Notes under the pieces: generated by a model
What the model was told of the DNA's origin: nothing
The model's database searches: none
What the model saw: only the letters and a program-made list of their open reading frames with translations
Made by a program: the position numbers and the translations under genes
Assembly: GCF_042743185.1 (NCBI RefSeq)
Contig: NZ_JBHYMS010000027.1
Coordinates: 1-64,000, forward strand
Length of the DNA stretch: 64,000 nt
Reading direction: 5' to 3'
Source of the DNA: Inquilinus sp042743185
GTDB lineage: Bacteria; Pseudomonadota; Alphaproteobacteria; DSM-16000; Inquilinaceae
Shown here: piece after piece, positions 10,037 through 18,635 of the stretch
Layout: every line of letters starts with the position of its first letter
Position numbering within the stretch: position 1 is the stretch's first letter

Positions 10037-10716
10037 GCCTGCTGCTGCGGCTGAACTTCTTCCTCAAGCTGCTGGCGGCCGCCGCCGTCACCGCCGCCGC
10101 CTGGATCGTCGGCACGCCGCTGCCGGCGCTGCTGCTGATGGCCACCGTCCTGGCCGTGCTGCTGGCGCTGCGGCTGCCGGGTCTGCGTGGCTATCTGAAG
10201 GGCGCCGCGATCCTGTTCGCCCTGGTCTTCGCCACCTGGCTGCTCAATCTCTGGCTGCAGGGTGCGCCGCCGGCCGAGGCCGCGGCCACGGCGCTGCGCA
10301 TGGCGGCGCGTCTGGTGGCGACGACCGGCGCCTTCTTCTTCGTCATGGAAACGTCGAGCCCCGGCTCGATCCTGGCCGCGGCCAGCGCGCTGCGCCTGCC
10401 TTCCATGGCGACGCTGGTGTTGGCCCTGATCTTCGGCCTGATCCCGATGCTGCGCGACGAGTTCGAGCGCATCGGCGAGGCCCAGCGCGCCCGCGGCATG
10501 GAGCTGGACGACGTGCCGCTGTGGACCCGGCTGCGCTATGGTCTGGCCCGCGGCGTGCCGCTGCTGGTGCAGAGCATCCGCATGGCCCAGGCGATCGCGA
10601 CCTCGCTGTCGGTCTACGGCTTCGACCCGGCGGTGCGGCGCACGAGCTGGCGCCGGGTCGGGGTGCTGGTGGAGGAGCGGCTGCCGGCCGCCGGGAACGG
10701 AGAGCACAGGACGTGA
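10033..10716 (+). CDS. ECF transporter transmembrane T component (EcfT)
   Basis: A 227-residue membrane protein of the EcfT/CbiQ family. It has several hydrophobic helices and the cytoplasmic coupling region with the family A-R-G motifs: EAQRARGMELDD near residue 155, which docks onto the ATPase pair. It links the S component to the ATPases. The ATGA overlap with the ATPase gene and the GTGA overlap with the phosphoribosyltransferase gene show a tightly coupled operon. Confidence 0.86.
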   Translation: MSLLLRLNFFLKLLAAAAVTAAAWIVGTPLPALLLMATVLAVLLALRLPGLRGYLKGAAILFALVFATWLLNLWLQGAPPAEAAATALRMAARLVATTGAFFFVMETSSPGSILAAASALRLPSMATLVLALIFGLIPMLRDEFERIGEAQRARGMELDDVPLWTRLRYGLARGVPLLVQSIRMAQAIATSLSVYGFDPAVRRTSWRRVGVLVEERLPAAGNGEHRT

Positions 10717-11330
10717 CGGAGCAGACCATGCCGACCTGGCGCGTCGATGTGGCGGGGCTGCCCGTCGATCTGCCGATCGTGCCGATCAAGCCGGATTTCG
10801 CCATCTCGCTGCTGATGGTGATCGATGCCGGCGTCGCCTTCGGCGCCCATATCGGCCGCGCTTTGGCGGAACGGCTGGCTCCCCTGAAGCCGGATGTCGT
10901 CGTCGGCGCCGCCACCCTCGGCATCCCGGTCGCGATCGAGGTCAGCCGTCATCTCGGCCTCGACCGCTACGTCATCCTGCAGAAGTCGCCCAAGATCCAT
11001 CTCGGCGACGCGCTGGTGCAGAGCATCACCTCGATCACCTCCAAGGGCGAGCAGCGGCTGCTGCTGGACCGCGCCGCGGTGCCGCTCCTGGCCGGGAAGC
11101 GGGTCGTGGTGGTGGACGACGTGGTGGCGACCGGCTCCAGCCTGGCCGGGTCGCTGGCGCTGGTGCGCGCCGCCGGCGCCGAGGTCGCCGGCATCGGCGT
11201 GATCCTGACCGAGGCGCATGACTGGGAGCCGGTGCTGGGCGCCGACGCCGCCCTGGTCACGGCGCTCGGCCACATCCCCCAGTTCCGCCCGGGCGCGCAG
11301 GGCTGGGAGCCGATCCCCGGGACGCTGTAA
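10713..11330 (+). CDS. phosphoribosyltransferase (adenine/xanthine PRTase-like)
   Basis: A 205-residue type I phosphoribosyltransferase. The PRPP-binding loop VVVVDDVVATGSS (near residues 130-142) is intact, preceded by a conserved VVGAATLGIPVA region. Such enzymes attach a purine or related base to PRPP to give the nucleotide, trapping it in the cell. GTG 10713 overlaps the EcfT stop; ATG 10728 is an alternative. Its place as the last gene of the ECF operon suggests it acts on the imported substrate. It could also be regulatory (PyrR/PurR-like), but no DNA-binding domain is seen. Confidence 0.78.
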   Translation: MTEQTMPTWRVDVAGLPVDLPIVPIKPDFAISLLMVIDAGVAFGAHIGRALAERLAPLKPDVVVGAATLGIPVAIEVSRHLGLDRYVILQKSPKIHLGDALVQSITSITSKGEQRLLLDRAAVPLLAGKRVVVVDDVVATGSSLAGSLALVRAAGAEVAGIGVILTEAHDWEPVLGADAALVTALGHIPQFRPGAQGWEPIPGTL

Positions 11331-11333
11331 GCC

Positions 11334-12131
11334 TCACCCCGCCACCACCACGTCGACCTGGGCGCGCTCCAGCAGCTCGGCGATGTCCTGGGGCGGCGGC
11401 TGGTCGGTCACCAGCACATGCGCCCGGTCCAGCGGCGCGATATGGGCGAAGGAGGCGTGGCCGAACTTGCTGGCGTCGGCCAGGATGATCGTCCGGCGCG
11501 CCGCCGCCATCATCGCGGCGATCAGCCCGGCATCCTCCAGCAGCGTGGTCGAGAGGCCGGCTGAGGCCGACAGGCCGCCGACCCCGAGCACCGCCGTGTC
11601 GGCGGTGATGCCGCCGGCGCCGGCGAAGCCGAGCGGGCCCATGGTGACATGCGATTCCCGCCGGAACTGGCCGCCGAGGACATAGACGTCGCGCACCGCC
11701 TGCGCCGGCACGGCCAGCGGCAGCTCGAGATTGTTGGTGACGATGGTCAGGTTCCTCCGGCCCATGAGCTCGGCCGCGAACAGCCGCGTGGTCGACCCGC
11801 CATTGACGATCAGCGTCTCGCCGTCGCCGATCAGGCTGGCGGCGGCCCGCGCGATGCGCCGTTTCGCGTCGATCTGCACATTCATGCGCTGGACGTAGGG
11901 CGCGTCGCGCCCGACCAGCCCGTCGACCGGCACGGCGCCGCCATGGGTCCGGGTCAAGAGGCCGCGGGCCTCCAGGAAATCGAGGTCGCGCCGGATCGTG
12001 TCCGCCGAGACCGCGAACAGGCCCGTCAGCTCCGCCACGGTCACCTGGCCCCGGGTCCGGGCCAGGCGCAGCAGCTCGTTGCGCCGCCGGGCGGGCAGGG
12101 CCGCATCGGCGGCCTGGTCGATTGACGTCAT
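11334..12131 (-). CDS. DeoR-family transcriptional repressor
   Basis: A 265-residue DeoR/GlpR-family regulator. The N-terminal winged helix (residues about 10-60) contains RGQVTVAELTGLFAVSADTIRRDLDFLE, and the C-terminal sugar-phosphate sensor (DeoRC) contains NGGSTTRLFA and LADASKFG. Family members bind phosphorylated sugars and release DNA. It is divergent from the sugar importer and kinase-aldolase genes, so it likely represses them and responds to a pathway intermediate. ATG 12131 is preferred over an upstream in-frame start at 12155. It converges with the phosphoribosyltransferase gene, three bases apart. Confidence 0.9.
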   Translation of the reverse strand: MTSIDQAADAALPARRRNELLRLARTRGQVTVAELTGLFAVSADTIRRDLDFLEARGLLTRTHGGAVPVDGLVGRDAPYVQRMNVQIDAKRRIARAAASLIGDGETLIVNGGSTTRLFAAELMGRRNLTIVTNNLELPLAVPAQAVRDVYVLGGQFRRESHVTMGPLGFAGAGGITADTAVLGVGGLSASAGLSTTLLEDAGLIAAMMAAARRTIILADASKFGHASFAHIAPLDRAHVLVTDQPPPQDIAELLERAQVDVVVAG

Positions 12132-12148
12132 GATTCCTCGCAGAAAAC

Positions 12149-12231
12149 CGCACAAACTCTAAGACAACTCGCTTGACTCTGCCAGATGGTTGCGGCCCTA
12201 TATCGAAATAGGCGCACAAACACGCACAAAA
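12149..12231. promoter_or_regulatory. three CGCACAAA direct repeats, likely DeoR operators
   Basis: CGCACAAA occurs at 12149-12156, 12213-12220 and 12223-12230 between the divergent DeoR and importer genes. The last two are 10 bases apart, one helical turn, and the first is 64 bases upstream. This layout suits a looping DeoR-type repressor. Confidence 0.5.
12173..12202 (+). promoter_or_regulatory. sigma-70-type promoter for the sugar importer operon
   Basis: TTGACT (12173-12178) and CCTATA (12197-12202) with an 18-base spacer. The predicted start of transcription, near 12209, lies right before two of the CGCACAAA repeats, so a repressor bound there would block it. Confidence 0.4.
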
Positions 12232-12269
12232 CAGCGCCAGATTCCCGTTTCCATCAATGGGAGGGAGGA

Positions 12270-13586
12270 ATGACCAAGATCCCTGGCCGGACGCAGTCCG
12301 GCGGTCTGTTCCGGCGTGATCTTCTGAAGCTGTCCGGGGTGGCGCTGGGGGCAGGGGCCGCGGCCCCGATCCTGGGCCGGTCGCGGCCGGCCCGCGCGGC
12401 GACCGAGATCACCTTCGCCAGCGCCAAGTTCTTCGGCAAGGAGACGATCGCGCAGCTGGTCGACGCCTACAACGCGTCGCAGGACAAGGTCCATGTGACC
12501 TATCGCGAGCTGCCGCCGCCCAGCGCCTCGACCGAGGTGCACCAGGCGCTGGTGCAGCAGCTGGCCCGCCGCAACGGCGCGCCGGACGTGTTCACCCAGG
12601 ACATCATCTGGATCGCCGAATTCGCCGCCGCCGGCTGGTCGCTGCCGCTCGACGAGCATATCGACGCCAGTGAGATCGGCGCCTATTTTCCCGGTCTGGT
12701 CGCCGGCTGCAAATGGCAGGGCAAGCTGGTGGCGCTGCCCTGGTTCGTCGATTCCGGCATGCTGTACTACCGGCGCGACCTGCTGGAGGCCGCCGGCGCC
12801 AAGGTGCCGGAGACCTGGCCCGAGCTGGTCGAGACGGCCCAGAAGATCACCGGCGCCGGCCAGGCCAGGCTGGGCTTCCTGTGGCAGGGCAAGCAGGCCG
12901 AGGTGCTGGTCTGCGACCTCGTCTCCTTCACCGGCTCGAACGGCGGCGCCATCCTCGACGCCGACGGCAGGACCGTGCGCATCGCCGACCCGGCGGCGGT
13001 GGAAGCGGTGCAGTTCATGCACGACACCATCGCCACCCACAAGATCAGCCCGCCCGACCTCCTGAGCTGGGACGAGGAGCCGTCGCGCCGGCCCTTCACC
13101 GCGGGCCAGGCGGTATTCCTGCGCAACTGGTCCTATGTCTACGGCATCTCGCAGGATGCCGGCGAATCCAGCGTCGTCGGCAAGGTCGGCGTCGCCCCGC
13201 TGCCGCATTTCCCCGGCAAGTCCAGCGCCGCCTCGCTCGGCGGCTACCAGTACGGCGTCAACGCCTCGTCCAAACACAAGGAGGCGGCGCTCGACTTCGT
13301 GCGCTGGATGTCCTCGCCCGACACCCAGCTGCGCTTCGCCCTGCAGCTCGGCCTGGCGCCGACCCGGCAGGCGGTGTTCGACCATCCGGAGCTGGCCAAG
13401 GCCCAGCCCTTCATGGCGCAGCTGAAGCCGGTGTTCCTCGGCGCCACGCCGCGGCCGGTGACGCCGAAATACCCGCAGGTCTCGCTGGTGCTGCAGTCGG
13501 AGGTGTCGAAGGCGCTGGCCGGCGGCGACGTCAAGGGCGCGCTGGAGGCTGCCCGGTCCCGGATCGACGCCATCGTCGGGGTCTGA
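12270..13586 (+). CDS. carbohydrate ABC transporter substrate-binding protein (family 1)
   Basis: A 438-residue solute receptor of the MalE/UgpB type. The signal peptide has a twin-arginine motif (FRRDLLKLSG) and ends ARAA, so Tat export is likely. Mature features include EITFASAKFFGKE, the PDVFTQDIIWIAEFAAAGW region, and a conserved GGYQYGVNASSKHKEAALDFVRWM stretch near residue 335 typical of sugar-binding receptors. A strong GGGAGGAA ribosome site precedes ATG 12270. It delivers a sugar or sugar derivative to the two permeases that follow. No ATPase gene is present in this operon, so an MsmK-type shared ATPase elsewhere is needed. Confidence 0.9.
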   Translation: MTKIPGRTQSGGLFRRDLLKLSGVALGAGAAAPILGRSRPARAATEITFASAKFFGKETIAQLVDAYNASQDKVHVTYRELPPPSASTEVHQALVQQLARRNGAPDVFTQDIIWIAEFAAAGWSLPLDEHIDASEIGAYFPGLVAGCKWQGKLVALPWFVDSGMLYYRRDLLEAAGAKVPETWPELVETAQKITGAGQARLGFLWQGKQAEVLVCDLVSFTGSNGGAILDADGRTVRIADPAAVEAVQFMHDTIATHKISPPDLLSWDEEPSRRPFTAGQAVFLRNWSYVYGISQDAGESSVVGKVGVAPLPHFPGKSSAASLGGYQYGVNASSKHKEAALDFVRWMSSPDTQLRFALQLGLAPTRQAVFDHPELAKAQPFMAQLKPVFLGATPRPVTPKYPQVSLVLQSEVSKALAGGDVKGALEAARSRIDAIVGV

Positions 13587-13591
13587 CCGGC

Positions 13592-14521
13592 ATGGCGATG
13601 ACCGGCTCCCTCGCGCATCGCATCGCCGGCCCGGGACGCCTCGGGCCGGTCCGGGTCCCGGCCCTGCTCCTGCTGCTGCCGGCGGCGGGGGCCCTGGCCG
13701 CGGTCTCGGTCTATCCCGTCGGGCTCGGCCTGTGGCTGTCGCTGCGCGACACCTCGCTGGCCGCGCCCGACGACGCCTTCCTCGGCCTGAGCAACTACCG
13801 GGACCTGATCGCCGACCCGACCTTCTGGAACGCCTGGGCGCACACGGTCGAGTTCACCGTCGCCTCGACCCTGGCGGAGACCGTGCTCGGCCTCGGCATG
13901 GCGCTGATCCTCTACGAATGGTTCATCGGCCGCGGCCTGGTGCGGGCGGCGATGCTGATCCCCTGGGCGATCCCGACCGTCGTCACCTCGAAGATGTTCG
14001 GCTGGCTGTTCGACGGCCAGAACGGCATCGTCAATTACCTGCTGCGCGCCACCGGGCTGACCGACCAGAACATCAACTGGTACGGGTCGACCGACACGGC
14101 GCTGCTGACCATCATCATCGCCGACGTCTGGAAGACCACGCCGTTCATGGCGCTCCTGCTGCTGGCCGGGCTGCAGACGATCCCGCGCTCGCTGTCCGAG
14201 GCGGCGCTGGTCGACGGCGCCGGCCCGTGGGCGACCTTCTGGCGGGTGCGGCTGCCGCTCCTGATGCCGACGCTGCTGATCGCGGCGATGTTCCGGGCGC
14301 TCGACGCCTTCCGCATCTTCGACCTGGTCTATGTGCTGACCGGCGGCGGCCCCGCGGATTCGACCGAGACGCTGTCGACCCTGACCTACAAGACGCTCTT
14401 CTCGACGCTGCAGTTCGGCTACGGCTCGGCCATGGCCGCGGCGATGTTCGCGACCGAGGTGCTGATCGCCGGGGTGTTCGGCGCCGTGCTGATCCGCAAG
14501 CTGCGGGAGACCGAGCGATGA
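13592..14521 (+). CDS. sugar ABC transporter permease, MalF/UgpA type
   Basis: A 309-residue inner-membrane permease with about six helices. The EAA loop is visible as LSEAALVDGAGPWATFWRVRLP near residue 200. It pairs with the next gene to form the channel for the sugar importer. The start is ATG 13592 (a second ATG lies at 13598). The gene begins five bases after the receptor stop and overlaps the next gene by four bases. Confidence 0.9.
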   Translation: MAMTGSLAHRIAGPGRLGPVRVPALLLLLPAAGALAAVSVYPVGLGLWLSLRDTSLAAPDDAFLGLSNYRDLIADPTFWNAWAHTVEFTVASTLAETVLGLGMALILYEWFIGRGLVRAAMLIPWAIPTVVTSKMFGWLFDGQNGIVNYLLRATGLTDQNINWYGSTDTALLTIIIADVWKTTPFMALLLLAGLQTIPRSLSEAALVDGAGPWATFWRVRLPLLMPTLLIAAMFRALDAFRIFDLVYVLTGGGPADSTETLSTLTYKTLFSTLQFGYGSAMAAAMFATEVLIAGVFGAVLIRKLRETER

Positions 14522-15387
14522 CGCCGCTCTCCGCCATGCGCGGCCGGCTGCTCGGCCTGCCGGTCTGGCTCTGGCGCGGCGTGCTGCTGCATGCCGGCGC
14601 CCTGTTCATCGTCGCCTGGTCGGCCGGGCCGTTCCTGTGGCAGCTCTCGACCTCGCTGCAGGAGGACAAGGCGCTGGTGGCCGAGACGCCGAGCTGGCTG
14701 CCGATCCCGGCCACGCTCGCGCATTTCGTCAACATCTTCACGGTCAAGCAGTTCCAGCTCTACCTGCTGAACTCGGTGATCGTGGCCGGGGCGACGACCC
14801 TCTTCTGCCTGGTGCTCGGCGCGCTGGCCGCCTTCGCCCTGGCGCGGCTCGACATCAAGGGCCGCTTCGGCATCCTCGGGCTGATCCTGTCGATCTCGAT
14901 GTTCCCGCAGATCGCGATCGTCGCGCCGCTGTACCTGCTCGCCGCGTCGATGGACCTGCTCGACACCTACACGGTGCTGGTCGTGGTCTATGTCGCGCTC
15001 GGCCTGCCGCTCGTGATCTGGGTGCTGTTCGGCTACTTCCACAGCATCCCGCGCGAGATCGACGATGCCGCGCGGATGGATGGCGCCGGGCCGCTGACCA
15101 TCCTGTTCCGCGTCACCCTGCCGATGTCGCTGCCCGGGGTGGTGACCACCGGCCTCCTCGGTTTCATCGCGGCGTGGAACGAGTTCATGTTCGCGCTGGC
15201 CTTCACCTCCGACATCGGCACGCAGACGGTGCCGGTCGGCATCGCCAACTTCACCAACCTCTACTACGTGCCCTGGGGCGACATCGCCGCCGCCTCGGTG
15301 GTGGTGACCGTGCCGCTGGTGCTGCTGGTGCTGACCTTCCAGCGCCACATCATCGCCGGGCTGACCCAGGGGGCGGTCAAGGAATGA
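14518..15387 (+). CDS. sugar ABC transporter permease, MalG/UgpE type
   Basis: A 289-residue second permease. It has an N-terminal helix, the WLPIPATLAHFVNIF periplasmic segment, and a clear EAA loop PREIDDAARMDGAGPLTILFRVTLP near residue 180. The C-terminal FQRHIIAGLTQGAVKE is the classical MalG-type ending. ATG 14518 lies inside the end of the previous gene, and its own stop overlaps the ATG of the kinase-aldolase gene, so transport and catabolism are coupled in translation. Confidence 0.92.
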   Translation: MTPLSAMRGRLLGLPVWLWRGVLLHAGALFIVAWSAGPFLWQLSTSLQEDKALVAETPSWLPIPATLAHFVNIFTVKQFQLYLLNSVIVAGATTLFCLVLGALAAFALARLDIKGRFGILGLILSISMFPQIAIVAPLYLLAASMDLLDTYTVLVVVYVALGLPLVIWVLFGYFHSIPREIDDAARMDGAGPLTILFRVTLPMSLPGVVTTGLLGFIAAWNEFMFALAFTSDIGTQTVPVGIANFTNLYYVPWGDIAAASVVVTVPLVLLVLTFQRHIIAGLTQGAVKE

Positions 15388-17627
15388 GGTGGGAGCAGCG
15401 CTATCGCGACCTCTCCGTCCGGCTGCCGCACCTCGCCGCCACGGCCCCGCCGACCCTGTGCGGCCTGACCACCTGCATCGACGCCTGTATCCCGCTGCAC
15501 CGGGCCTGGCCGGTGCTGGCCGCCGAACCCGGCTCCCCCGCCGCAATGCTGGCGGCGCAGCTGCTGCACCGCGCCGCGGAGGGGATCGGCGGCGAGATCC
15601 TGGTCGACTGGCCGGACGGGCCCGCCTGGATCGACCGGCATCTGACCTCCGCCCCCGGCCTCGGCGGCACCGGCGCCCAGGCGGCGCAGGCGCTGGCCCT
15701 CTTGGGCGCGCCGGCGCTGCTGGCCCTCGGCGATCGCACCCCGGCCCAGCTGGGCCTGCTGCATCCCGGAGTGCGGCTGGCGGAGGGCGATCGCATCGTT
15801 TCCGCCCACGAGGCACGGCCGGGCGGCGGCGGCAAGCCGGCGCATGTCATCTTCGAGTTCACCGCCGGCACCCCGGTCGGGCCGGCGATGCCGCGGCGCT
15901 CCTCCCGCACCATCGTGCGCTTCGCCGACGAGGCGCTGGACCACGACCCGGACTTTTGGCGCGCCAGCATCGGCCTCGCACCGGAGGCCGGGGCGGGGAT
16001 CCTGTCCGGCTTCAACGGCCTGCCGCCGGAGGCGGTCGACGCCGCCATCCGCTCCGCCACCGACCTCGCCGATGGCTGGCGGGCGGCCGGGCTCGGGCTG
16101 ATCCATCACGAGCTCGGCGACTATCCGCGCGCGGCGCTGCGCGACCGGGTGGTCGCGGGGCTGACGCCGCACGCCACCTCCTTCGGCCTCAGCCTGTCGG
16201 AGCTGGAGGCGCTGTCGCCCGGCCCCGGCGATCCCGGCGCCAAGGCCCGCGCCCTCGGCGACCGTTTCGGCCTCACCCGCGTCTGCATCCATGCCGATGG
16301 CTGGGCGCTGGCGGCGACCCGCGGCGATCCGATGGCGGAGCTGGAGGCGCTGATGGCCGGCTGCCTGCTGGCCGCCACCCGCGCCGCGGCCGGCGTCCCG
16401 GCCAATCCGGACGGCATCCCGCCCGGCGCCGTATTTCCCCCGCTGCCCTTCCCGGTCTGGGACCACCGCGACGGCTGGGCCATGGTCGCCTGCGCCGCCC
16501 CCTACATCGAACGCCCCGCGGCCACGATCGGCCTCGGCGACACCTTCCTGGCCGGCTGCCTGCTCATGCTCGGCCAGCCGCCCGGGATCCTGTCCACCCT
16601 GACATCCGTAGAAGAGGACTCAACGATGGTTTCCCTGCCCGCCGCCCGCGACCCCGGCAAGATCCGCAGCCTGCAGCGCGTCACCTCGGCCGACGGCTTC
16701 TTCGTGATCTGCGCGCTCGACCACCTGTCGGATTTCCAGGAGCTGCTGGCGCCGGACCCCGACACGGTCGACTACGCCATGACGATCGCGGCCAAGATCG
16801 AGCTGGTGCGGGCGTTGTCGCCCGAGGTCAGCGCCTTCCTGCTCGACCCGCGCTACGGCCTGGCGCCGGCGCTGGCATCGCGCGCCCTGCCGGGCTCGGT
16901 CGGGCTGATGGCCAGCATCGAGGACGAGGGCTACAACGGCGCCGCCGCGGCGCGCGAGACCCGGTTCCGCGCCGGCTGGGGCACCCGCAAGATGAAGGCG
17001 ATGGGCGTCGACACCTGCAAGCTGCTGTGGTTCTACCGGCCAGAGAGCGCGGTGGCCGACCATCAGCGCCAGGTGGTGCGCGATCTCGTCGCCGAATGCG
17101 CCAGCCTGTCGCTGCCGCTGGTGGTGGAGCCGATCTGGTATCCGCTGCCGGGCGAGGACCCGTCCAGCGCCGCCTGGAAGGCGAAGCGGATCGAAGGCAT
17201 CGTCGCCTCGGCGCATGAGGCGAACGGCTACGGCGTCGACATGCTGAAGGTCGAGTTCCCGGGCGATGTGAGCACGGAGGAGGGCAGGGCCGCGGCGCTC
17301 GACGCCTGCCGGCGGCTCGATGGCGGCATCTCGGTGCCCTGGGTGATCCTGTCGGCCGGCGTCGGCTATGCCGATTTCCGCACCCAGGTGGAGATCGCCT
17401 GCAAGGCCGGCGCCTCGGGCTTCCTCGCCGGCCGCTCGATCTGGCGCGACGCCGCCTCGACCCACGACCCGGCGAAGAAGGCGGCGGCGCAGAAGGACGC
17501 GGCCGGCCGCCTGGCCGAGCTCGCCGCCATCACCCGCAAGCACGGCCGGCCCTACGTCCCGGCGCTGGAGCCGGCGGCGATCGCCCAGGCGTATCCGGAG
17601 TTCTGGTATGCGGGTTGGCAGAATTGA
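15384..17627 (+). CDS. ADP-dependent sugar-phosphate kinase fused in frame to LacD-type aldolase
   Basis: A 747-residue reading frame with two enzymes. Residues 1 to about 405 match the ADP-dependent phosphofructokinase/glucokinase fold: GGTGAQAAQAL, HVIFEFTAG, SGFNGL, and the catalytic GLGD at 383-386. Residues 415-747 match tagatose-1,6-bisphosphate aldolase (LacD, class I), with ICALDHLSD, and lysines in TCKLLW (Lys546) and MLKVEFPGD (Lys622), one of which should form the Schiff base. The predicted chemistry is ketose phosphate to bisphosphate, then cleavage to two trioses. Met415 (16626) follows an AGAGGA ribosome-like site, so the aldolase may also start separately. A sulfosugar aldolase (YihT-like) is an alternative for the second half. 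Confidence 0.82.
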   Translation: MRWEQRYRDLSVRLPHLAATAPPTLCGLTTCIDACIPLHRAWPVLAAEPGSPAAMLAAQLLHRAAEGIGGEILVDWPDGPAWIDRHLTSAPGLGGTGAQAAQALALLGAPALLALGDRTPAQLGLLHPGVRLAEGDRIVSAHEARPGGGGKPAHVIFEFTAGTPVGPAMPRRSSRTIVRFADEALDHDPDFWRASIGLAPEAGAGILSGFNGLPPEAVDAAIRSATDLADGWRAAGLGLIHHELGDYPRAALRDRVVAGLTPHATSFGLSLSELEALSPGPGDPGAKARALGDRFGLTRVCIHADGWALAATRGDPMAELEALMAGCLLAATRAAAGVPANPDGIPPGAVFPPLPFPVWDHRDGWAMVACAAPYIERPAATIGLGDTFLAGCLLMLGQPPGILSTLTSVEEDSTMVSLPAARDPGKIRSLQRVTSADGFFVICALDHLSDFQELLAPDPDTVDYAMTIAAKIELVRALSPEVSAFLLDPRYGLAPALASRALPGSVGLMASIEDEGYNGAAAARETRFRAGWGTRKMKAMGVDTCKLLWFYRPESAVADHQRQVVRDLVAECASLSLPLVVEPIWYPLPGEDPSSAAWKAKRIEGIVASAHEANGYGVDMLKVEFPGDVSTEEGRAAALDACRRLDGGISVPWVILSAGVGYADFRTQVEIACKAGASGFLAGRSIWRDAASTHDPAKKAAAQKDAAGRLAELAAITRKHGRPYVPALEPAAIAQAYPEFWYAGWQN

Positions 17628-17656
17628 GGGCAGAGACTGAACCGGGTTTTTTTCTT

Positions 17657-17687
17657 AGTCCCCCCTCCCCTTGCGGGAGGGGGGACT
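17657..17687. terminator. C/G palindrome between convergent genes, copy 2
   Basis: Perfect 13-base arms (17657-17669 and 17675-17687, AGTCCCCCCTCCC and its complement) with a 5-base loop. It sits between the ends of the kinase-aldolase gene and the Tat-signal SDR gene, where it can stop transcription from both sides. It belongs to the same repeat family as 15-40 and 36838-36862. It lacks a clear U tract on the plus side. Confidence 0.55.
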
Positions 17688-17711
17688 CAAAAGGGCGACC
17701 ACCGCTCTGCC

Positions 17712-18569
17712 TCACGCCAGATCGCCGCCGTCGATGCCGATGACGTGGCCGCTGACATAGGAGGCGGCGGCGCTGGCCAGGAACACCACCACGGCCGCGA
17801 CCTCCTCGGGCGTGCCGGCCCGGCGCATCGGATAGGGCGCGACCAACTGCTCGGTCGTCACCTTCCAGTCTCGCCGCACCCGCTCCAGCATCGGCGTCTC
17901 GATGGCGCCGGGGGCCAGGGCGTTGATGCGCACGTCGCGGCCGTATTCCTGGGCCGCGGCGCGGGTCATGTGGATCACCGCGGCCTTGGTGGCGCCATAG
18001 GCAACGATGTTCGGGAAGGCGTGGCGGCCGCCGATCGACGCCATGTTGATCATCGCGCCCCTGGCCCGTGCCAGATGCGGCAGCTCGTATTTCATCGCCA
18101 CGAAGACGCCGCGGAGGTTGGTCGCGACCTGGTCGTCGAAGCCGGCGATGTCGGTGTCGGCGATCGGCGCCGGCGGCAGGTCGATGCCGGCATTGTTGAA
18201 GGCGATATCCAGCCGGCCCCAGCGCGCCACCGTCTCGGCGACGAAGCGCTCCATCTGCGCCGCATCGCGGACATCGGCGCGGGTGTAGACGACGTCGCCG
18301 CCTTCCCAGCGGATGCGCGCCTCGACGTCCTTGCCCAGCGCCTCGCGCCGGCCGTTGAACGCGACCTTGGCTCCGGCCTTCGCCAGGGCGGCCACGGTGG
18401 TGGCGCCGATGCCGGAGGTGCCGCCGGTGACGATCGCCACCTTGCCGGCCAGCACACCCGGCGCCTCGGCGGCCGATGCCGCGCCCGGAAGCGCGACCCC
18501 GCCGGCGACGATCGCGCCGGCCAGGACGGTGCGGCGCGGCAATGCCGTCGGATCGAAGTGGTTCTCCAT
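17712..18569 (-). CDS. SDR oxidoreductase with Tat signal peptide
   Basis: A 285-residue short-chain dehydrogenase carrying a twin-arginine-like leader (LPRRTVLAG, hydrophobic run, ASAAE). The catalytic domain has TGGTSGIG, FNNAG, a serine in NMASIGG, and the YGATK pair. The C-terminus VSGHVIGIDGG is typical. The SDR fold normally works on cytoplasmic NAD(P); a periplasmic form would have to carry its cofactor out already folded, as glucose-fructose oxidoreductase does. A GGGAGGCGACC ribosome site precedes ATG 18569. It is divergent from a LysR regulator, its likely controller. Confidence 0.85.
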   Translation of the reverse strand: MENHFDPTALPRRTVLAGAIVAGGVALPGAASAAEAPGVLAGKVAIVTGGTSGIGATTVAALAKAGAKVAFNGRREALGKDVEARIRWEGGDVVYTRADVRDAAQMERFVAETVARWGRLDIAFNNAGIDLPPAPIADTDIAGFDDQVATNLRGVFVAMKYELPHLARARGAMINMASIGGRHAFPNIVAYGATKAAVIHMTRAAAQEYGRDVRINALAPGAIETPMLERVRRDWKVTTEQLVAPYPMRRAGTPEEVAAVVVFLASAAASYVSGHVIGIDGGDLA

Positions 18570-18635
18570 GGTCGCCTCCCTAGTTGTGCAGGGGAGGCTA
18601 CCGGTTGCGATTATCTCGAAAAATCGGCGCTGACT

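Noticed and set aside
17638..17656. T-run after the kinase-aldolase gene as an intrinsic terminator
   Set aside because: The T run (17646-17653) has no stable stem directly upstream; the palindrome lies after it, so a standard terminator is not supported on the plus strand.
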